Source: Rhodospirillales bacterium (lineage in GTDB: Bacteria > Pseudomonadota > Alphaproteobacteria > Reyranellales > Reyranellaceae). From it: DNA of 64,000 bases. Shown here piece by piece: positions 9,343-18,942 of this stretch. The stretch's first letter is position 1; every line of letters begins with the position of its first letter. The position numbers were made by a program, and so were the translations under genes. The stretch is taken from contig CP064988.1 in the NCBI GenBank assembly GCA_016699855.1, forward strand, positions 1,302,001-1,366,000, read 5' to 3'. The notes under the pieces are model-generated. The model was not told the DNA's origin. It did no database searches and worked only from the letters and a program-made list of their open reading frames with translations.

Positions 9343-10810
9343 AGTCTGTCTGGTCTGCCCGGCCGCGCAGGACCTCCATTATTGTTGATGCAAGCGCTCT
9401 GGCCATGAGCGGCGGAACCGCGTTTCCGATCTGACGGAAGGCCGGATTCATCGTTCCGCAAAAAACGAATCCGTCCGGAAAGGACTGGAGACGCGCCGCC
9501 TCCCGCACGGAGATCGTGCGCGCCTGTGCGCTGTCATAGTGGATATGGCTGTAGCTGTCTTTACCAAGATGGGCCATGAGTGTGCGTGCCGGCTGGTCAC
9601 GCCACATCTTCCGCCACTTATTGGGGAACTTACCGGCGTCGTAGGGAGGCACGATGGCCTCGTGAAGCCGTCGGTATTCAGCAGAGCCCTCGATGACCGG
9701 CGTTCCCTGCCGGCGCAGGATAGCGAGGCGCTCGGACAGCATGTTCATCGCATGCTGCCACGCCTGCGGGTACTGATCGCCCGGGTTAAGACGGGCGAAC
9801 AGCTCATAGTCGCGGGGCAGATAGCGGATCACGTGATCGCGCAAGCCCTCTTCCGGCGCCTCGAACCCTGGCCAGGAGCGCATCATCGTTGCGTATGCCG
9901 ATTTGCGCCGGCGACGGTCATAGGCCATCGCCTGATCAAAGCGACGCGCGCCGCGCACGAGCCTGCCGGCCGCAAGCTCCTCGCGTGCATAGATGGCGGG
10001 AAGATCGCCGATCGCGTCTTCGGCTGTGACAGCGGCCGGCAGGGCCGGATGTGCAGCGGGCGGCTCGATGTAGTCGTGCGCGGCATGCATCAGGCCGTTA
10101 AGCACCTTCAGAGCGACTGCCCGTGATCCTTCGTACCCGGGCGGCAGGACCATCCAGTTTGTGGCTTCCGGAAAGCTTATCCGGTCCGTCAGGTCGCGGT
10201 GATAACCGATCAGGAACATCCGCTCCCGCATCTGCGGTACACCGTAGAACGCTGCATTGAGGAGCGTATAGCCACAGACATATCCCTTGCCTTCCAGGAC
10301 CTCGCAGATCTCCTCGGCGATGTTCTGGCCGCCGTGATTGAGCACGTCGGGGACATTCTCCATGAGGATCGCGACCGGCTGAAACGCATCGACGTAGCGG
10401 AGATATTCCTGGTAAAGGCGTGCACGCGGATCGTGCCGGAATGCCTGCGGATGGGCATCGATCTCCCGCAGCTTGGGACGGCCTACCCGTGCGAAGGCCT
10501 GGCACGGTGGGCCTCCGACGACCACATCGATGGCCTCCGCGACGGACCCGAGAGAGAGCTGGGCCGCAAGCTCCTGCGGAGTTGTCGCAATGATGTCCCG
10601 GGGAACGCTGTGCCTCTCCTCTCCATGGTGGAAATTCAGGCCATAAGACCTTGCGGCATCCGGGTCGAACTCGACGGCGCCCTGAAGATCAAATCCGGCA
10701 GCGTGGAACCCAAGTGAAAGGCCGCCGCAGCCGGCGAAAAGGTCCAGAACGCGCGGGGGTGCGCCGGCCCTCAGCCGAGCCATTTTCTCGTGAATGGTCT
10801 TCCCCCTCAT
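9311..10810 (-). CDS. dcm: DNA (cytosine-5)-methyltransferase
   Basis: 499-residue C5-cytosine methyltransferase. Motif I is DLFAGCGG at 23-30, catalytic motif IV is GGPPCQ with C103, motif VI is ENV at 151-153 and motif X is QIGNAVPP near 465-472. All catalytic motifs are intact. It is longer than a minimal Dcm owing to a large variable region before motif IX, which sets target specificity. It is the first gene of the minus-strand operon with the McrBC-like pair and vsr, so it likely protects host DNA. The ATG at 10810 is used; an ATG at 10783 is a possible alternative. Confidence 0.93.
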   Translation of the reverse strand: MRGKTIHEKMARLRAGAPPRVLDLFAGCGGLSLGFHAAGFDLQGAVEFDPDAARSYGLNFHHGEERHSVPRDIIATTPQELAAQLSLGSVAEAIDVVVGGPPCQAFARVGRPKLREIDAHPQAFRHDPRARLYQEYLRYVDAFQPVAILMENVPDVLNHGGQNIAEEICEVLEGKGYVCGYTLLNAAFYGVPQMRERMFLIGYHRDLTDRISFPEATNWMVLPPGYEGSRAVALKVLNGLMHAAHDYIEPPAAHPALPAAVTAEDAIGDLPAIYAREELAAGRLVRGARRFDQAMAYDRRRRKSAYATMMRSWPGFEAPEEGLRDHVIRYLPRDYELFARLNPGDQYPQAWQHAMNMLSERLAILRRQGTPVIEGSAEYRRLHEAIVPPYDAGKFPNKWRKMWRDQPARTLMAHLGKDSYSHIHYDSAQARTISVREAARLQSFPDGFVFCGTMNPAFRQIGNAVPPLMARALASTIMEVLRGRADQTDYVSRRTAAAV

Positions 10811-11075
10811 TGCGTCCCCGCGTCCTCACGAAACTCTGGCCTGGGATCCGGCGACACTATATGCCGGCACTCGAACTATGCCTGACACTATTACCTGGCT
10901 GCCACCTCGATTCGATCCCGGCCTGGGAGTTCCAGGAATCCAGATGAAGAATGTAGAACAAACAGAGAACAAACGCAAGAAGACGGGTCAGCCTGCTTCC
11001 CAATGGTCCGAAATGTCCGGCTACGGCGGCGGGAAGGGTCGTCCGGCAGAGATAGTGTGGAAACCCCTTGGGGCC
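10811..11075 (-). promoter_or_regulatory. dcm operon upstream region with repeated GACACTAT
   Basis: 265-base gap between dcm and the end of the AddA-like gene. It carries the octamer GACACTAT twice (10853-10860 and 10884-10891), which on the minus strand reads as two ATAGTGTC elements resembling -10 or operator sequences upstream of dcm. No regulator gene for it is visible nearby. No gene was seen in the rest. Confidence 0.35.
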
Positions 11076-14000
11076 TCAGCCAACCCCGGGCTTGCCGCTG
11101 AGGCCGGCCTCGTTCAGCGAGACCCATCGAACGATCCCCGGGGTCATATAGACGACCGCTCCCCTGGCAGCGCCAGTCGCCCGTAGATAGTCTTCGAGCT
11201 GTCCAGCGTGGAGACGCATGTCCGCCTCGCCGGGAGCGACGTCACTCTTCCAGTCGAAGACGACCTCGGCCACGTCGCCCGCATAGGCGATTGCGTCGAT
11301 ACGTCCGGCTAGCCCTGTGTCCGGGCTGTCGGCCAGTAGTCCATAAACCGGCCACTCCGGAACAAGCCGGTTGCGCAGAGCGGCGACCTCGGAAAGTTGC
11401 AAGGTACGCGACGCGGTTCTGGCAATCTCTTCAGCGTCCGGCAGCGTTCCCTGCCCCATGGTATCGGGCACCAGCTCAGCCAGGAGCTCCCGGGTGCGAT
11501 TGACAAGGTCATTGATGCCGTCACCAAGCTCTCCGGTCAGCACCTCTTCCATCAGCTTGTGAAGGAGAAGCCCTCGGATACGGCCAGCCCCGACGGGTGC
11601 ATCGACTTCAGGCGCATCGCCCGCTTCGAGTGCGATGGCCTCGGTCACCTGCAGGCGATCGGGGTCCTGGTCGCTTGGCCGGATCCAGGTGAGCGGGCGG
11701 GCCGCCTGGGCGATGGCCTCGCGCTGGGCGGCAAAGAGCTCGGATGTCTGGGCATTCGGCACCTCGGTGCCAACCGGCGCGGGCGCTGGTACCAGGCCCG
11801 ACACATCAAGCTCGGGTAATGCGCCGTGCGCAAGATCAACGACGCGTGCCCACGATTTCTGTTCAGCCCGGGGCAGCTCCGGCAGAATCAGCAGCTCACG
11901 CGCGCGCGTGCAGGCTACATACCAGAGCCGTTCGCGCTCGCGCATGAGGCTCTCGCCATCGGTCTCGAGCGCGGCAAGCAGTTCAGGCGGCACAACATCG
12001 CCGATGACCCAGTGGAGCGTATCGTCGTCGGCACGGTGCACAAACGGCTCACGCGGGCGCAGTAAAGTGGCGCCGTTGATCGGGATCACCACCGGCCATT
12101 CGAGCCCCTTGGCGCTATGCATGGTGATAATCTCGATGGCGTCGCCTTCGGCGTCCACACGACCTTCGGTAGAGGGCGCGCCGAGGCGCCAGTCACGGCT
12201 GAGGTCGCGGACAAAGCGCTTCAAGCCCCTGACGCCGTAAGGCCTTGCCCGTTCAAGCACGACCTCGACATTGGCGGCGGCCCGTCCGCTGCGATCACCG
12301 TCGCGTGCGCTCAGGATCGGCCGCACGGACAGGCGTTCCACGGCTTCGGCCAGCAGCAGTGCCGGTGTGGTCGCCCGGGCGCGCCGGCGCAGGTCCTGCA
12401 AGATCTCAAGCGTCCGTCGCGCGGTTGGATGGGTGACGCGTTCGGCTGGCGTCAGCAGGGAGAACCGCGGGATCGCCTCGGGCCGGTCTGGTGGCGGCGG
12501 CAGCACGGCCGTGATGTCGAGCAATTCCTCCTCGGTCAGGCCGACCAGAGGCCCGCGCATCAGGGCGCCCAGGGCCAGGGTGTCGCTTGCATCGGCTAGC
12601 ACGCGCGCCAACGCCACCATGTCCTGCACTTCCTGGCGGCGGAACAGTCCCTTTCCGGCCTGGGAGGCAATCGGGAGCCCGCGTGTTTCCAGCGCGCGCT
12701 CATAGCGCCACAGTTCCGCGCCCGTGGGAGCCAGAAGCGCGATGCCGCCAGGCGTCAGGGGGGCGAGCCCGCCCTCCTCGTCGCGGACGTTCATGTTGCC
12801 GATGAGACGCGAGCAGAGATCAGCTACGGCCTCAGCCTCGGCGTCGCGAATCTCCAACGGACGGGCATCTGGCGGCAGATCGATCCTGATCTTCGCCACG
12901 CAGGGCAGATCATGGTCCGGTGGATCGAGAGTCGGGGCAAGCGCTACGTAGCCCGGCTGGCCCGGCCTCGAGAATGGCGCGGCAAAGCAGTCGTTGACGT
13001 GGGTCAGAATGGCCGGCCGCGACCGGAAGTTGGCGGTGATCTGGACGATGTTGTCGGGCCAGCGCCGCGCGATGGCGCCGCGCGCCTCAGCGTACGTTCC
13101 GACGTCGGCACCCCGGAAGCGGTAGATGGATTGCTTGGGGTCACCGACCATGAAGAGGGCGCCCGGGCGCAGAACGGTGTCCTGCCAGCGGGGTGGCTTG
13201 TCCTCGCCAGCGATGCGGAAGAGGATTTCCGCCTGCAGAGGATCGGTGTCCTGGAACTCGTCAACGAAAATGTGGCGATAACGCTGCCCGAGCGCGCGCC
13301 GGACAACGTCGTGCTCTCGCACGAGTGTGCGCGCGCGCTCGAGGAGATCATCAAAATCCAGCACGGCGGCGGCGCGCTTGAACGAGGCGTACTCAGCAAG
13401 CACCTCGTCGAGCTCGTCAGACAGCCTGGCGACGAGAGCGGTTGCGACCCTGCCAAGGATCACCCGGTAGCAGTGGTTGACCCGGGCAAAATATGTGGCG
13501 GCCACGTCGTTGAGCCCGCCGCCGCGATCCTTGCCGGCGGCCCGGTCCCAGGCCGTCTTCGTCCGCGGCGTCAGCAGATCGAAGGTGTGCCGCCGCATGC
13601 ACGGCAGGCGTTGCGGATGAGCGAGCCGCCACAGCGTATCGAAGCCAGGCGGGTTCTCGAAGCTGCCGGCAAAGTGATCCGCGAGCGTCTCGAGCTGCCC
13701 GACCAGTTCAAGCGTTCTGGGCTCAAGCGGCTGCGCTGAAAGCCAGCGGCGGAAGTCCGCGACCGCGTCGACGAGATCGATGTCAGGCCGGCCGCTTAAG
13801 TCAGCGGCTGGAGCGCGCGCGCCACGGTGCTGCAAGCGAAATCGTGCAAGCCCGTGTAACGTGTCCGCAACGTGCCGGGGATCGTATTGAGACAACGCGG
13901 CGATGGGATCGTCGGCTCGCGCTAGGCCGTTGAGGCGCCGCCTGAACCACTGCTCGAAGACAGCGTCAAAGGCCGCCTCGGCCTCGGTCGCATCGAGGAT

Positions 14001-14414
14001 ACGCGCGCCGGGGTCGATGTCTGCCTCGACAGCATAGCTGCAGATGATGGTCTGGCAAAAGGCATGGATCGTGGTGGCGGTCAGTTCATCGAGCTTGCCG
14101 GCAGCCACAGAGAGGGCGTGGCGTTGGGTCGTGGTGAGGCCGCGAGGCAAAGCCAGGCGCAATGCCCTCGGAACGCGGCCGGCGAGCAACTCGCCTACAT
14201 AGCGATGGACGCGCGCGCCGAGTGCGCTTGCGGCGAGTTCGGTGAAAGTGATGGCGGCGACAGATCCCGGTTCGCCACCATGCACCAGCAACATGGTAAG
14301 GCGTCCTGCCAGCAGAGCGGTTTTGCCCGTGCCGGCGGCAGCCTCGACCATCAGTGTTGAGACCAGGTCACTGAGCGCTCTCAGGCGCGCCTCGGCGTCG
14401 GCGAGGCCGGTCAT
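11076..14414 (-). CDS. AddA-like UvrD/RecB-family helicase-nuclease
   Basis: 1112-residue SF1A helicase with a C-terminal PD-(D/E)XK nuclease, as in AddA and RecB. The Walker A is AAAGTGKT at 25-32, motif II is VDEFQDTDPLQ, and motif V is MHSAKGLEWPVV. The terminal nuclease shows GRIDAIAY, VVFDWKSD and a QLEDYL segment with the Q-x3-Y pattern. It would unwind and degrade or process linear duplex DNA. Its ATG overlaps the stop of the AddB-like gene (ATGA), a firm sign of a complex. The protein may serve defence rather than housekeeping repair, because it sits at the end of a ubiquitin-like operon; that role is inferred. Confidence 0.85.
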   Translation of the reverse strand: MTGLADAEARLRALSDLVSTLMVEAAAGTGKTALLAGRLTMLLVHGGEPGSVAAITFTELAASALGARVHRYVGELLAGRVPRALRLALPRGLTTTQRHALSVAAGKLDELTATTIHAFCQTIICSYAVEADIDPGARILDATEAEAAFDAVFEQWFRRRLNGLARADDPIAALSQYDPRHVADTLHGLARFRLQHRGARAPAADLSGRPDIDLVDAVADFRRWLSAQPLEPRTLELVGQLETLADHFAGSFENPPGFDTLWRLAHPQRLPCMRRHTFDLLTPRTKTAWDRAAGKDRGGGLNDVAATYFARVNHCYRVILGRVATALVARLSDELDEVLAEYASFKRAAAVLDFDDLLERARTLVREHDVVRRALGQRYRHIFVDEFQDTDPLQAEILFRIAGEDKPPRWQDTVLRPGALFMVGDPKQSIYRFRGADVGTYAEARGAIARRWPDNIVQITANFRSRPAILTHVNDCFAAPFSRPGQPGYVALAPTLDPPDHDLPCVAKIRIDLPPDARPLEIRDAEAEAVADLCSRLIGNMNVRDEEGGLAPLTPGGIALLAPTGAELWRYERALETRGLPIASQAGKGLFRRQEVQDMVALARVLADASDTLALGALMRGPLVGLTEEELLDITAVLPPPPDRPEAIPRFSLLTPAERVTHPTARRTLEILQDLRRRARATTPALLLAEAVERLSVRPILSARDGDRSGRAAANVEVVLERARPYGVRGLKRFVRDLSRDWRLGAPSTEGRVDAEGDAIEIITMHSAKGLEWPVVIPINGATLLRPREPFVHRADDDTLHWVIGDVVPPELLAALETDGESLMRERERLWYVACTRARELLILPELPRAEQKSWARVVDLAHGALPELDVSGLVPAPAPVGTEVPNAQTSELFAAQREAIAQAARPLTWIRPSDQDPDRLQVTEAIALEAGDAPEVDAPVGAGRIRGLLLHKLMEEVLTGELGDGINDLVNRTRELLAELVPDTMGQGTLPDAEEIARTASRTLQLSEVAALRNRLVPEWPVYGLLADSPDTGLAGRIDAIAYAGDVAEVVFDWKSDVAPGEADMRLHAGQLEDYLRATGAARGAVVYMTPGIVRWVSLNEAGLSGKPGVG

Positions 14415-17071
14415 CGCACGCCCCAGATCTGGGCGGCATCGCCGAACAACCGGTCGAAGGCACTCCGCTTGATCGCGAAGTACGTAGCTTGCGATGCTGG
14501 CAGCGCCAGTGCGAAATCGTTCCAGCTTTCGCGTGCATCCGGTCCCGGCAACGCGATTCCGCGGCGTATTAGAGCGATGGCTGCCGCGACATGTGCTCCC
14601 ACATCGGCGACCGCCTGGTCGATGTCGTGCAGCCGGTATGGCCTCGGCTGGTCGGCGCCGAGGAACACCAGACGCGCAATGACCCTCGGATTGTCCGGCA
14701 CGAGCTGGAGTGCAGCGAGCGCGTAGAGTACGCGCTGCAGCTCAGCACCGCGCCCGAGCACAATCTCGTCGGCCTTCGGTGGTTCGGCACCAGTCTTGTA
14801 GTCGGAGACGCGCACGCCATTGCGGGCGCTGTTGTAATCGACGCGATCGATGGTGCCCCGGATGCGAACGCCCGTGCCGGGAATGACCACTTGAGCCGTT
14901 GGTGACCAGAGGAGATCAGGAACAACATCCTGCCGCTCCCCCTCACGGCCGAACTCGAGCTCGGTCCAGCTCCGGGTGTTGGGCTGAAATGCCTCATCAA
15001 GGGTGAGCGCCTTCAGCGCAAGATCGCGCGCCGCGGCAAGCGTGTGCTGCCACAACAGCAATGGCGGCGCCGAACGCTCGAGCGGCCAGTGAGCGCCGAT
15101 GTGCGCGGAAGCTGCATCGAGCGCAGCTTCGATCTCATGGCGCGCGGCGCGTGCGTAGCCGGGATTGGGTTCGAGCGCGTCGACCGTACGTTTCAGCATT
15201 TCGTGGACGAGTTCTCCATAGGCACGCGCATCGAGCGTCAGGGGTTGCTCGTCCTCCAGCAGAGAGCGCCATCCCAACGCGTAGCGCCACACGAAGGCCA
15301 GGGGATCACGCAGCATGAGACGAAGCCGCGTCGCCGATTGCACCTCGCCGATAGCGCGGACGATGATGGGGTGGTCGGCCCGGACGCGACCGTCATGGCC
15401 CGTGACCCGTGGTCTTTGCCAGTTATGCCAGCACGCATCAGCGGCACGGAGCGATGGCGAGGCAGCCGCCTCTCCGGGCCGCGCGAGCAGGCGGTCTGCT
15501 TCGCTGAAGGCGTGGCTCGGAATGAGGGCGCGTTTCAATGCGATGGTGCGCATGCCCTGCGGCACAAGTGGGCTCGCCGCCTGAAGCCCGCCTTGAGCGT
15601 TACGGCGGCTGCGCGAGAGCACCAGGCGTTGTGTGGCGTGAGCGGTGATGACCTCAAAGGCACGTCGGTCCTGGTCAGTGATCGACTCTGCGCCAAGTTC
15701 CTGACGTGACAGAATGTTGGTTGGCAGCAGGGGATCCTCGCCGGCGCGGCGCGGCCAGGACCGCGTGGTCATACCGAGCAGACGCACAAAAGGGCGTGGT
15801 GCAGCAGCCAGGTGGCTGGCTGGACACCAGACCGCACAGGCACCCGGATCGCGGTCGTCGGGCCGGCGAAGCTCTTGCAGAGAGAATTCGAGTGCCTGGG
15901 CCGGGGCGCGGCGCAGCGCTTCCATCCAGAGAGTTTGCGCCGCGCTTCCGAGCAGGAGAGCGCCGGCTTCATCGGCGGCATCGGGTCCCCTGGCAAGAAG
16001 CTCGATGACCGGCGTCACCAACGGGCGAACGTCGGCAGCGTTGGCGCGGCACGCGTGGGCCTCATCAAGCGCGCGGCGCCATTGCCCGAGCTCAAAAAGG
16101 GCAGCTCCTGGCCGTAAGCCTTGAGCCCAGGTGGGGGGAAGCGCCTTCAGCCTCGGGCTGTGCCCGGCAGCATGACGGAAGAGCCGACGCACACGATCCT
16201 GGCTCAAACCGTTGATCAGGACATCAGCGAGCGCGGCGCAGGCCTGCCCGTCACGTGATGCCAGAGCGGGTACGCCGTGCGAAAAATGTACTGGCAGGTC
16301 TGCATCGGCCGCGAGGACGAGCATGTGAGCGTCCCAGTCGTCTGTCGCCGTCGCACAAATGGCGATTTCGTCGGGGCGCGCGTGGCCGCAGGCGATGAGT
16401 TCGCGCGTCCACCGGAGCGCCTCGACGACTTCGGCGCGGGGCGTGGCGCAGGAGATGATTTCGGGCGCGGCGGCTGAGGCCAGGGGGCCATCGGGAGTCA
16501 GGTCGCCGACGAACCAGGAGACATCCGCCGCGGGAGAATGGCGCCAGCGAAGCGGCACGGTTCGGGCCAATATGTCGAGCAGGGGCCTCCAGACGGGAGC
16601 CACGCGCACGACACGGTCGAGCTCGATGGGGCCCAGTACAGCGGGCGCATGCTCCACACGCTTCAAAGCCGCATCGCGCAGATCGCGGGGCGCGAAGGTG
16701 CCTGCCGCCAAACCGGCACAGGCGCGGGCCTCGATCGTTGCCAGATCTTCAAGGCGGGGGTTCTCCGAGGCACGCCCGGCGAGAGCGAAATCGGCGTCCC
16801 ACAGCCGGCTCAACGTCGACGCAGCCGAGCGGGTCATGCCGGGTAGACTCCGAATGCTCTCGAGTTCCGTAAAGCCGCCCGCGTCGAGCGCTGATCGGAT
16901 CGCCGGGTAGAGATCCGCAGACCCGGCGGGGTGCGCGAAGCCGCCGGCGAGCCGGGCCGCAAGCTGTGGCAGGGTCATTATCTGCACGCCAGCTTCGGCC
17001 CTGCGCGCAGCCGCGATCCGCCTCATGCGGAAGGCGAGCGGCCCCTCAACAATCACGGTCCGCCGAATCAT
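14411..17071 (-). CDS. AddB-like PD-(D/E)XK nuclease subunit
   Basis: 886-residue partner of the AddA-like helicase. The N-terminal half resembles an inactive helicase fold without a Walker A motif, and the C-terminal part is a PD-(D/E)XK nuclease with GTIDRVD, VSDYKTG and ELQRVLYALA. The four-cysteine iron-sulfur cluster known from Bacillus AddB is not obvious. ATG 17071 is preferred over an in-frame TTG at 17086 because GGGGAG lies 7 bases before it. It starts 36 bases after the E1-like gene, on the same strand, and overlaps the AddA-like gene by four bases. Confidence 0.78.
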   Translation of the reverse strand: MIRRTVIVEGPLAFRMRRIAAARRAEAGVQIMTLPQLAARLAGGFAHPAGSADLYPAIRSALDAGGFTELESIRSLPGMTRSAASTLSRLWDADFALAGRASENPRLEDLATIEARACAGLAAGTFAPRDLRDAALKRVEHAPAVLGPIELDRVVRVAPVWRPLLDILARTVPLRWRHSPAADVSWFVGDLTPDGPLASAAAPEIISCATPRAEVVEALRWTRELIACGHARPDEIAICATATDDWDAHMLVLAADADLPVHFSHGVPALASRDGQACAALADVLINGLSQDRVRRLFRHAAGHSPRLKALPPTWAQGLRPGAALFELGQWRRALDEAHACRANAADVRPLVTPVIELLARGPDAADEAGALLLGSAAQTLWMEALRRAPAQALEFSLQELRRPDDRDPGACAVWCPASHLAAAPRPFVRLLGMTTRSWPRRAGEDPLLPTNILSRQELGAESITDQDRRAFEVITAHATQRLVLSRSRRNAQGGLQAASPLVPQGMRTIALKRALIPSHAFSEADRLLARPGEAAASPSLRAADACWHNWQRPRVTGHDGRVRADHPIIVRAIGEVQSATRLRLMLRDPLAFVWRYALGWRSLLEDEQPLTLDARAYGELVHEMLKRTVDALEPNPGYARAARHEIEAALDAASAHIGAHWPLERSAPPLLLWQHTLAAARDLALKALTLDEAFQPNTRSWTELEFGREGERQDVVPDLLWSPTAQVVIPGTGVRIRGTIDRVDYNSARNGVRVSDYKTGAEPPKADEIVLGRGAELQRVLYALAALQLVPDNPRVIARLVFLGADQPRPYRLHDIDQAVADVGAHVAAAIALIRRGIALPGPDARESWNDFALALPASQATYFAIKRSAFDRLFGDAAQIWGVR

Positions 17072-17107
17072 TGACCGGCTCCCCAATGTTCATTGCCCCT
17101 TGTCCGG

Positions 17108-18475
17108 TCAGGCCGCCGTCTGTCTTTCCCACAGCCCCCGGATGACCGGCTCATATTCGGGCTTCGAACAGAATTGGCAATCGGGGTGCCGCGGGCGACG
17201 GGTGCGTCCGCGCGCGATTGGGAGGTTCCACGGATCGACAGACCAGTAGTTGGTGGAGCTGACGCCCGAAAACGACCGCAGCATCTCCACTGCCATCAGG
17301 ACCCCAGCCCAGGCGGATACGAAGGCGAACGGTGCCAGGACCTGCCGACCTTCCGGTGTCGCAAGCGCCTGTTCCGCGCACAGCTGCCGGAAGAGACTGT
17401 CGAATGCCATGCCGGTGATCGCCGCCGGGTCTATTGCCGGGTGCGTCCTCGCAATTCGCCGCGCAATCTCCTCGGTGATCAGGCCGCTGCGAACATGGGC
17501 AAGGTCGACGCCAAGCCCGTCGGCGATAGACCGCTCGCGTGCGTGTTCCTCCACCACGTGACGGTAGATGCAGGCCAGGCATGCGTGGTCGGTGGGGAGA
17601 ACGTTCGAGTGGACGACGACGCCGCGCACATCGGTGGTCGATGCGTCGACGATCCGTCGGGGGACCTCCAGTTGGATCGAGCGACGCACATGCCGGCTGT
17701 CGACTGTCACGAAGACGGTCTCAGGAGGCCGGCCAAGTCCGCGCACATATGCCTTGAAATCGGTTACGTGCGGACGGAGCTGAAGCTGAGGGAAGTCAGC
17801 CTGGGCGCGCGCGGTGAGGACCGCAGCCTTGTCGCCGTCCACATCCTCATCGCGCAGATACATGCAGCGGTTCAGAATGCCGCTCTGCACGACCTTTGGA
17901 TCGACGATTGCCAGCTCACCGCGCACATCCAGGTGACGAGCAGCCCGAAGGAAGCCGTGTGCGACGGCGCCCGCGCCAGCCATTACGGCACCGTGCAGCT
18001 TGATCGGTCGGTCCAGGGCCCTTTCGGGAATCCCGAGCTGCGCATAATCGAGACGCATGGGCAGGCGCACCGACGGCAGCGCCGCCTCGTTGATCACCGC
18101 GTGCACGGCCGCGGCCGTCGCTGCACATGCGGCTGCCGCAGCGTGGAGACCATGAGGTTCGCCAGCGAACCGACCGAGGGGTTCGCTGGAGATGATGGCA
18201 CGCGCGGCACCGAGGTCGGCGTAGAGGCGCCTTGCATTCGTCCGGGGAGCAACCGCGCCGACCACGAGCTCCAGATCGGGAGCAGCACCATCTGGTTCGA
18301 ACCTGACCTCGACGGTACGTCCAGTGAGCAGTCCTACTTCATTCGCCCAGGACCACTTCCACCCCGATTCGGCGCTCACGAGGACGGATCGTTTCAGCCG
18401 CTCGCCGGCATCCGCCTCGTCCACCCTAAGCAGCGAGGCGAGCATCATGGCATTCTGCTGCGCGGCGGTGCTCAT
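17108..18475 (-). CDS. ThiF/HesA-type E1-like adenylyltransferase
   Basis: 455-residue E1-like enzyme that would adenylate and transfer the ubiquitin-like protein encoded upstream. It has the nucleotide-binding GAGAVAHG loop near 166, the DPKVVQSGILNR segment with the adenylation-site residues near 195, and paired cysteines CLAC and CQFC that would bind zinc. The N-terminal 150 residues are a divergent extra domain. The ATG at 18475 overlaps the stop of the JAB gene (ATGA). An open frame upstream to 18526 lies inside the JAB gene and is not used. The family call is firm; substrate specificity rests on gene order. Confidence 0.85.
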   Translation of the reverse strand: MSTAAQQNAMMLASLLRVDEADAGERLKRSVLVSAESGWKWSWANEVGLLTGRTVEVRFEPDGAAPDLELVVGAVAPRTNARRLYADLGAARAIISSEPLGRFAGEPHGLHAAAAACAATAAAVHAVINEAALPSVRLPMRLDYAQLGIPERALDRPIKLHGAVMAGAGAVAHGFLRAARHLDVRGELAIVDPKVVQSGILNRCMYLRDEDVDGDKAAVLTARAQADFPQLQLRPHVTDFKAYVRGLGRPPETVFVTVDSRHVRRSIQLEVPRRIVDASTTDVRGVVVHSNVLPTDHACLACIYRHVVEEHARERSIADGLGVDLAHVRSGLITEEIARRIARTHPAIDPAAITGMAFDSLFRQLCAEQALATPEGRQVLAPFAFVSAWAGVLMAVEMLRSFSGVSSTNYWSVDPWNLPIARGRTRRPRHPDCQFCSKPEYEPVIRGLWERQTAA

Positions 18476-18942
18476 GGCGTCACCATCACCCTGGCGCCCG
18501 GCCCCGCGTTCGGGCAGTGGTCCCATTTACCGGCGGAGGAGTATTCGTATGTCATGACCTCCTCCAGGAAGTTCTCGGCGGTGGTGGCGGCGGCAAAGCG
18601 AGGTAACACCAGCGAGAGGGCCCCCACGTGCCTGACGATCGCCCACTGAGCGTCGGCGTCGGAGTGGAAAGCGTCTCCGGGATGGGTATGGATCTGCGCA
18701 ACGATCCGGCGACGTGTCGCTCGAAGGTGACCCATCAACGCCTGCATGGAGGCGGGCGGTAGCCTGAAGTGATCGACCTGGGCGACCTGGTCGGGCTCAT
18801 AGACCTCGATGATCGGAGCAGGCGTCCGCGGCGCCGCGGTCGACAACCACAGAGCTACCCGTTCTTCGTGGCGGTCGCCGCCGCCTCGGAGGATCGAAAG
18901 GGTCGTGCGCAGCACGTGGTGCGAGCAGATGACAGCGTTCAT
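18472..18942 (-). CDS. JAB/JAMM (Mov34) isopeptidase
   Basis: 156-residue JAB-domain metalloprotease. The JAMM motif is intact: a glutamate early in the domain, then HTHPGD...S-x2-D (QIHTHPGDAFHSDAD). In ubiquitin-like cassettes this enzyme trims the C-terminus of the ubiquitin-like protein and can remove it from targets. ATG 18942 overlaps the preceding stop by four bases and has GGAG six bases upstream, so it is chosen over ATG 18960. Confidence 0.88.
   Translation of the reverse strand: MNAVICSHHVLRTTLSILRGGGDRHEERVALWLSTAAPRTPAPIIEVYEPDQVAQVDHFRLPPASMQALMGHLRATRRRIVAQIHTHPGDAFHSDADAQWAIVRHVGALSLVLPRFAAATTAENFLEEVMTYEYSSAGKWDHCPNAGPGARVMVTP

Noticed and set aside
17093..18649. Long open plus-strand frame (518 codons)
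   Set aside because: It is antisense to the E1-like gene, whose motifs and coupled starts are clear; high GC keeps the opposite strand open.
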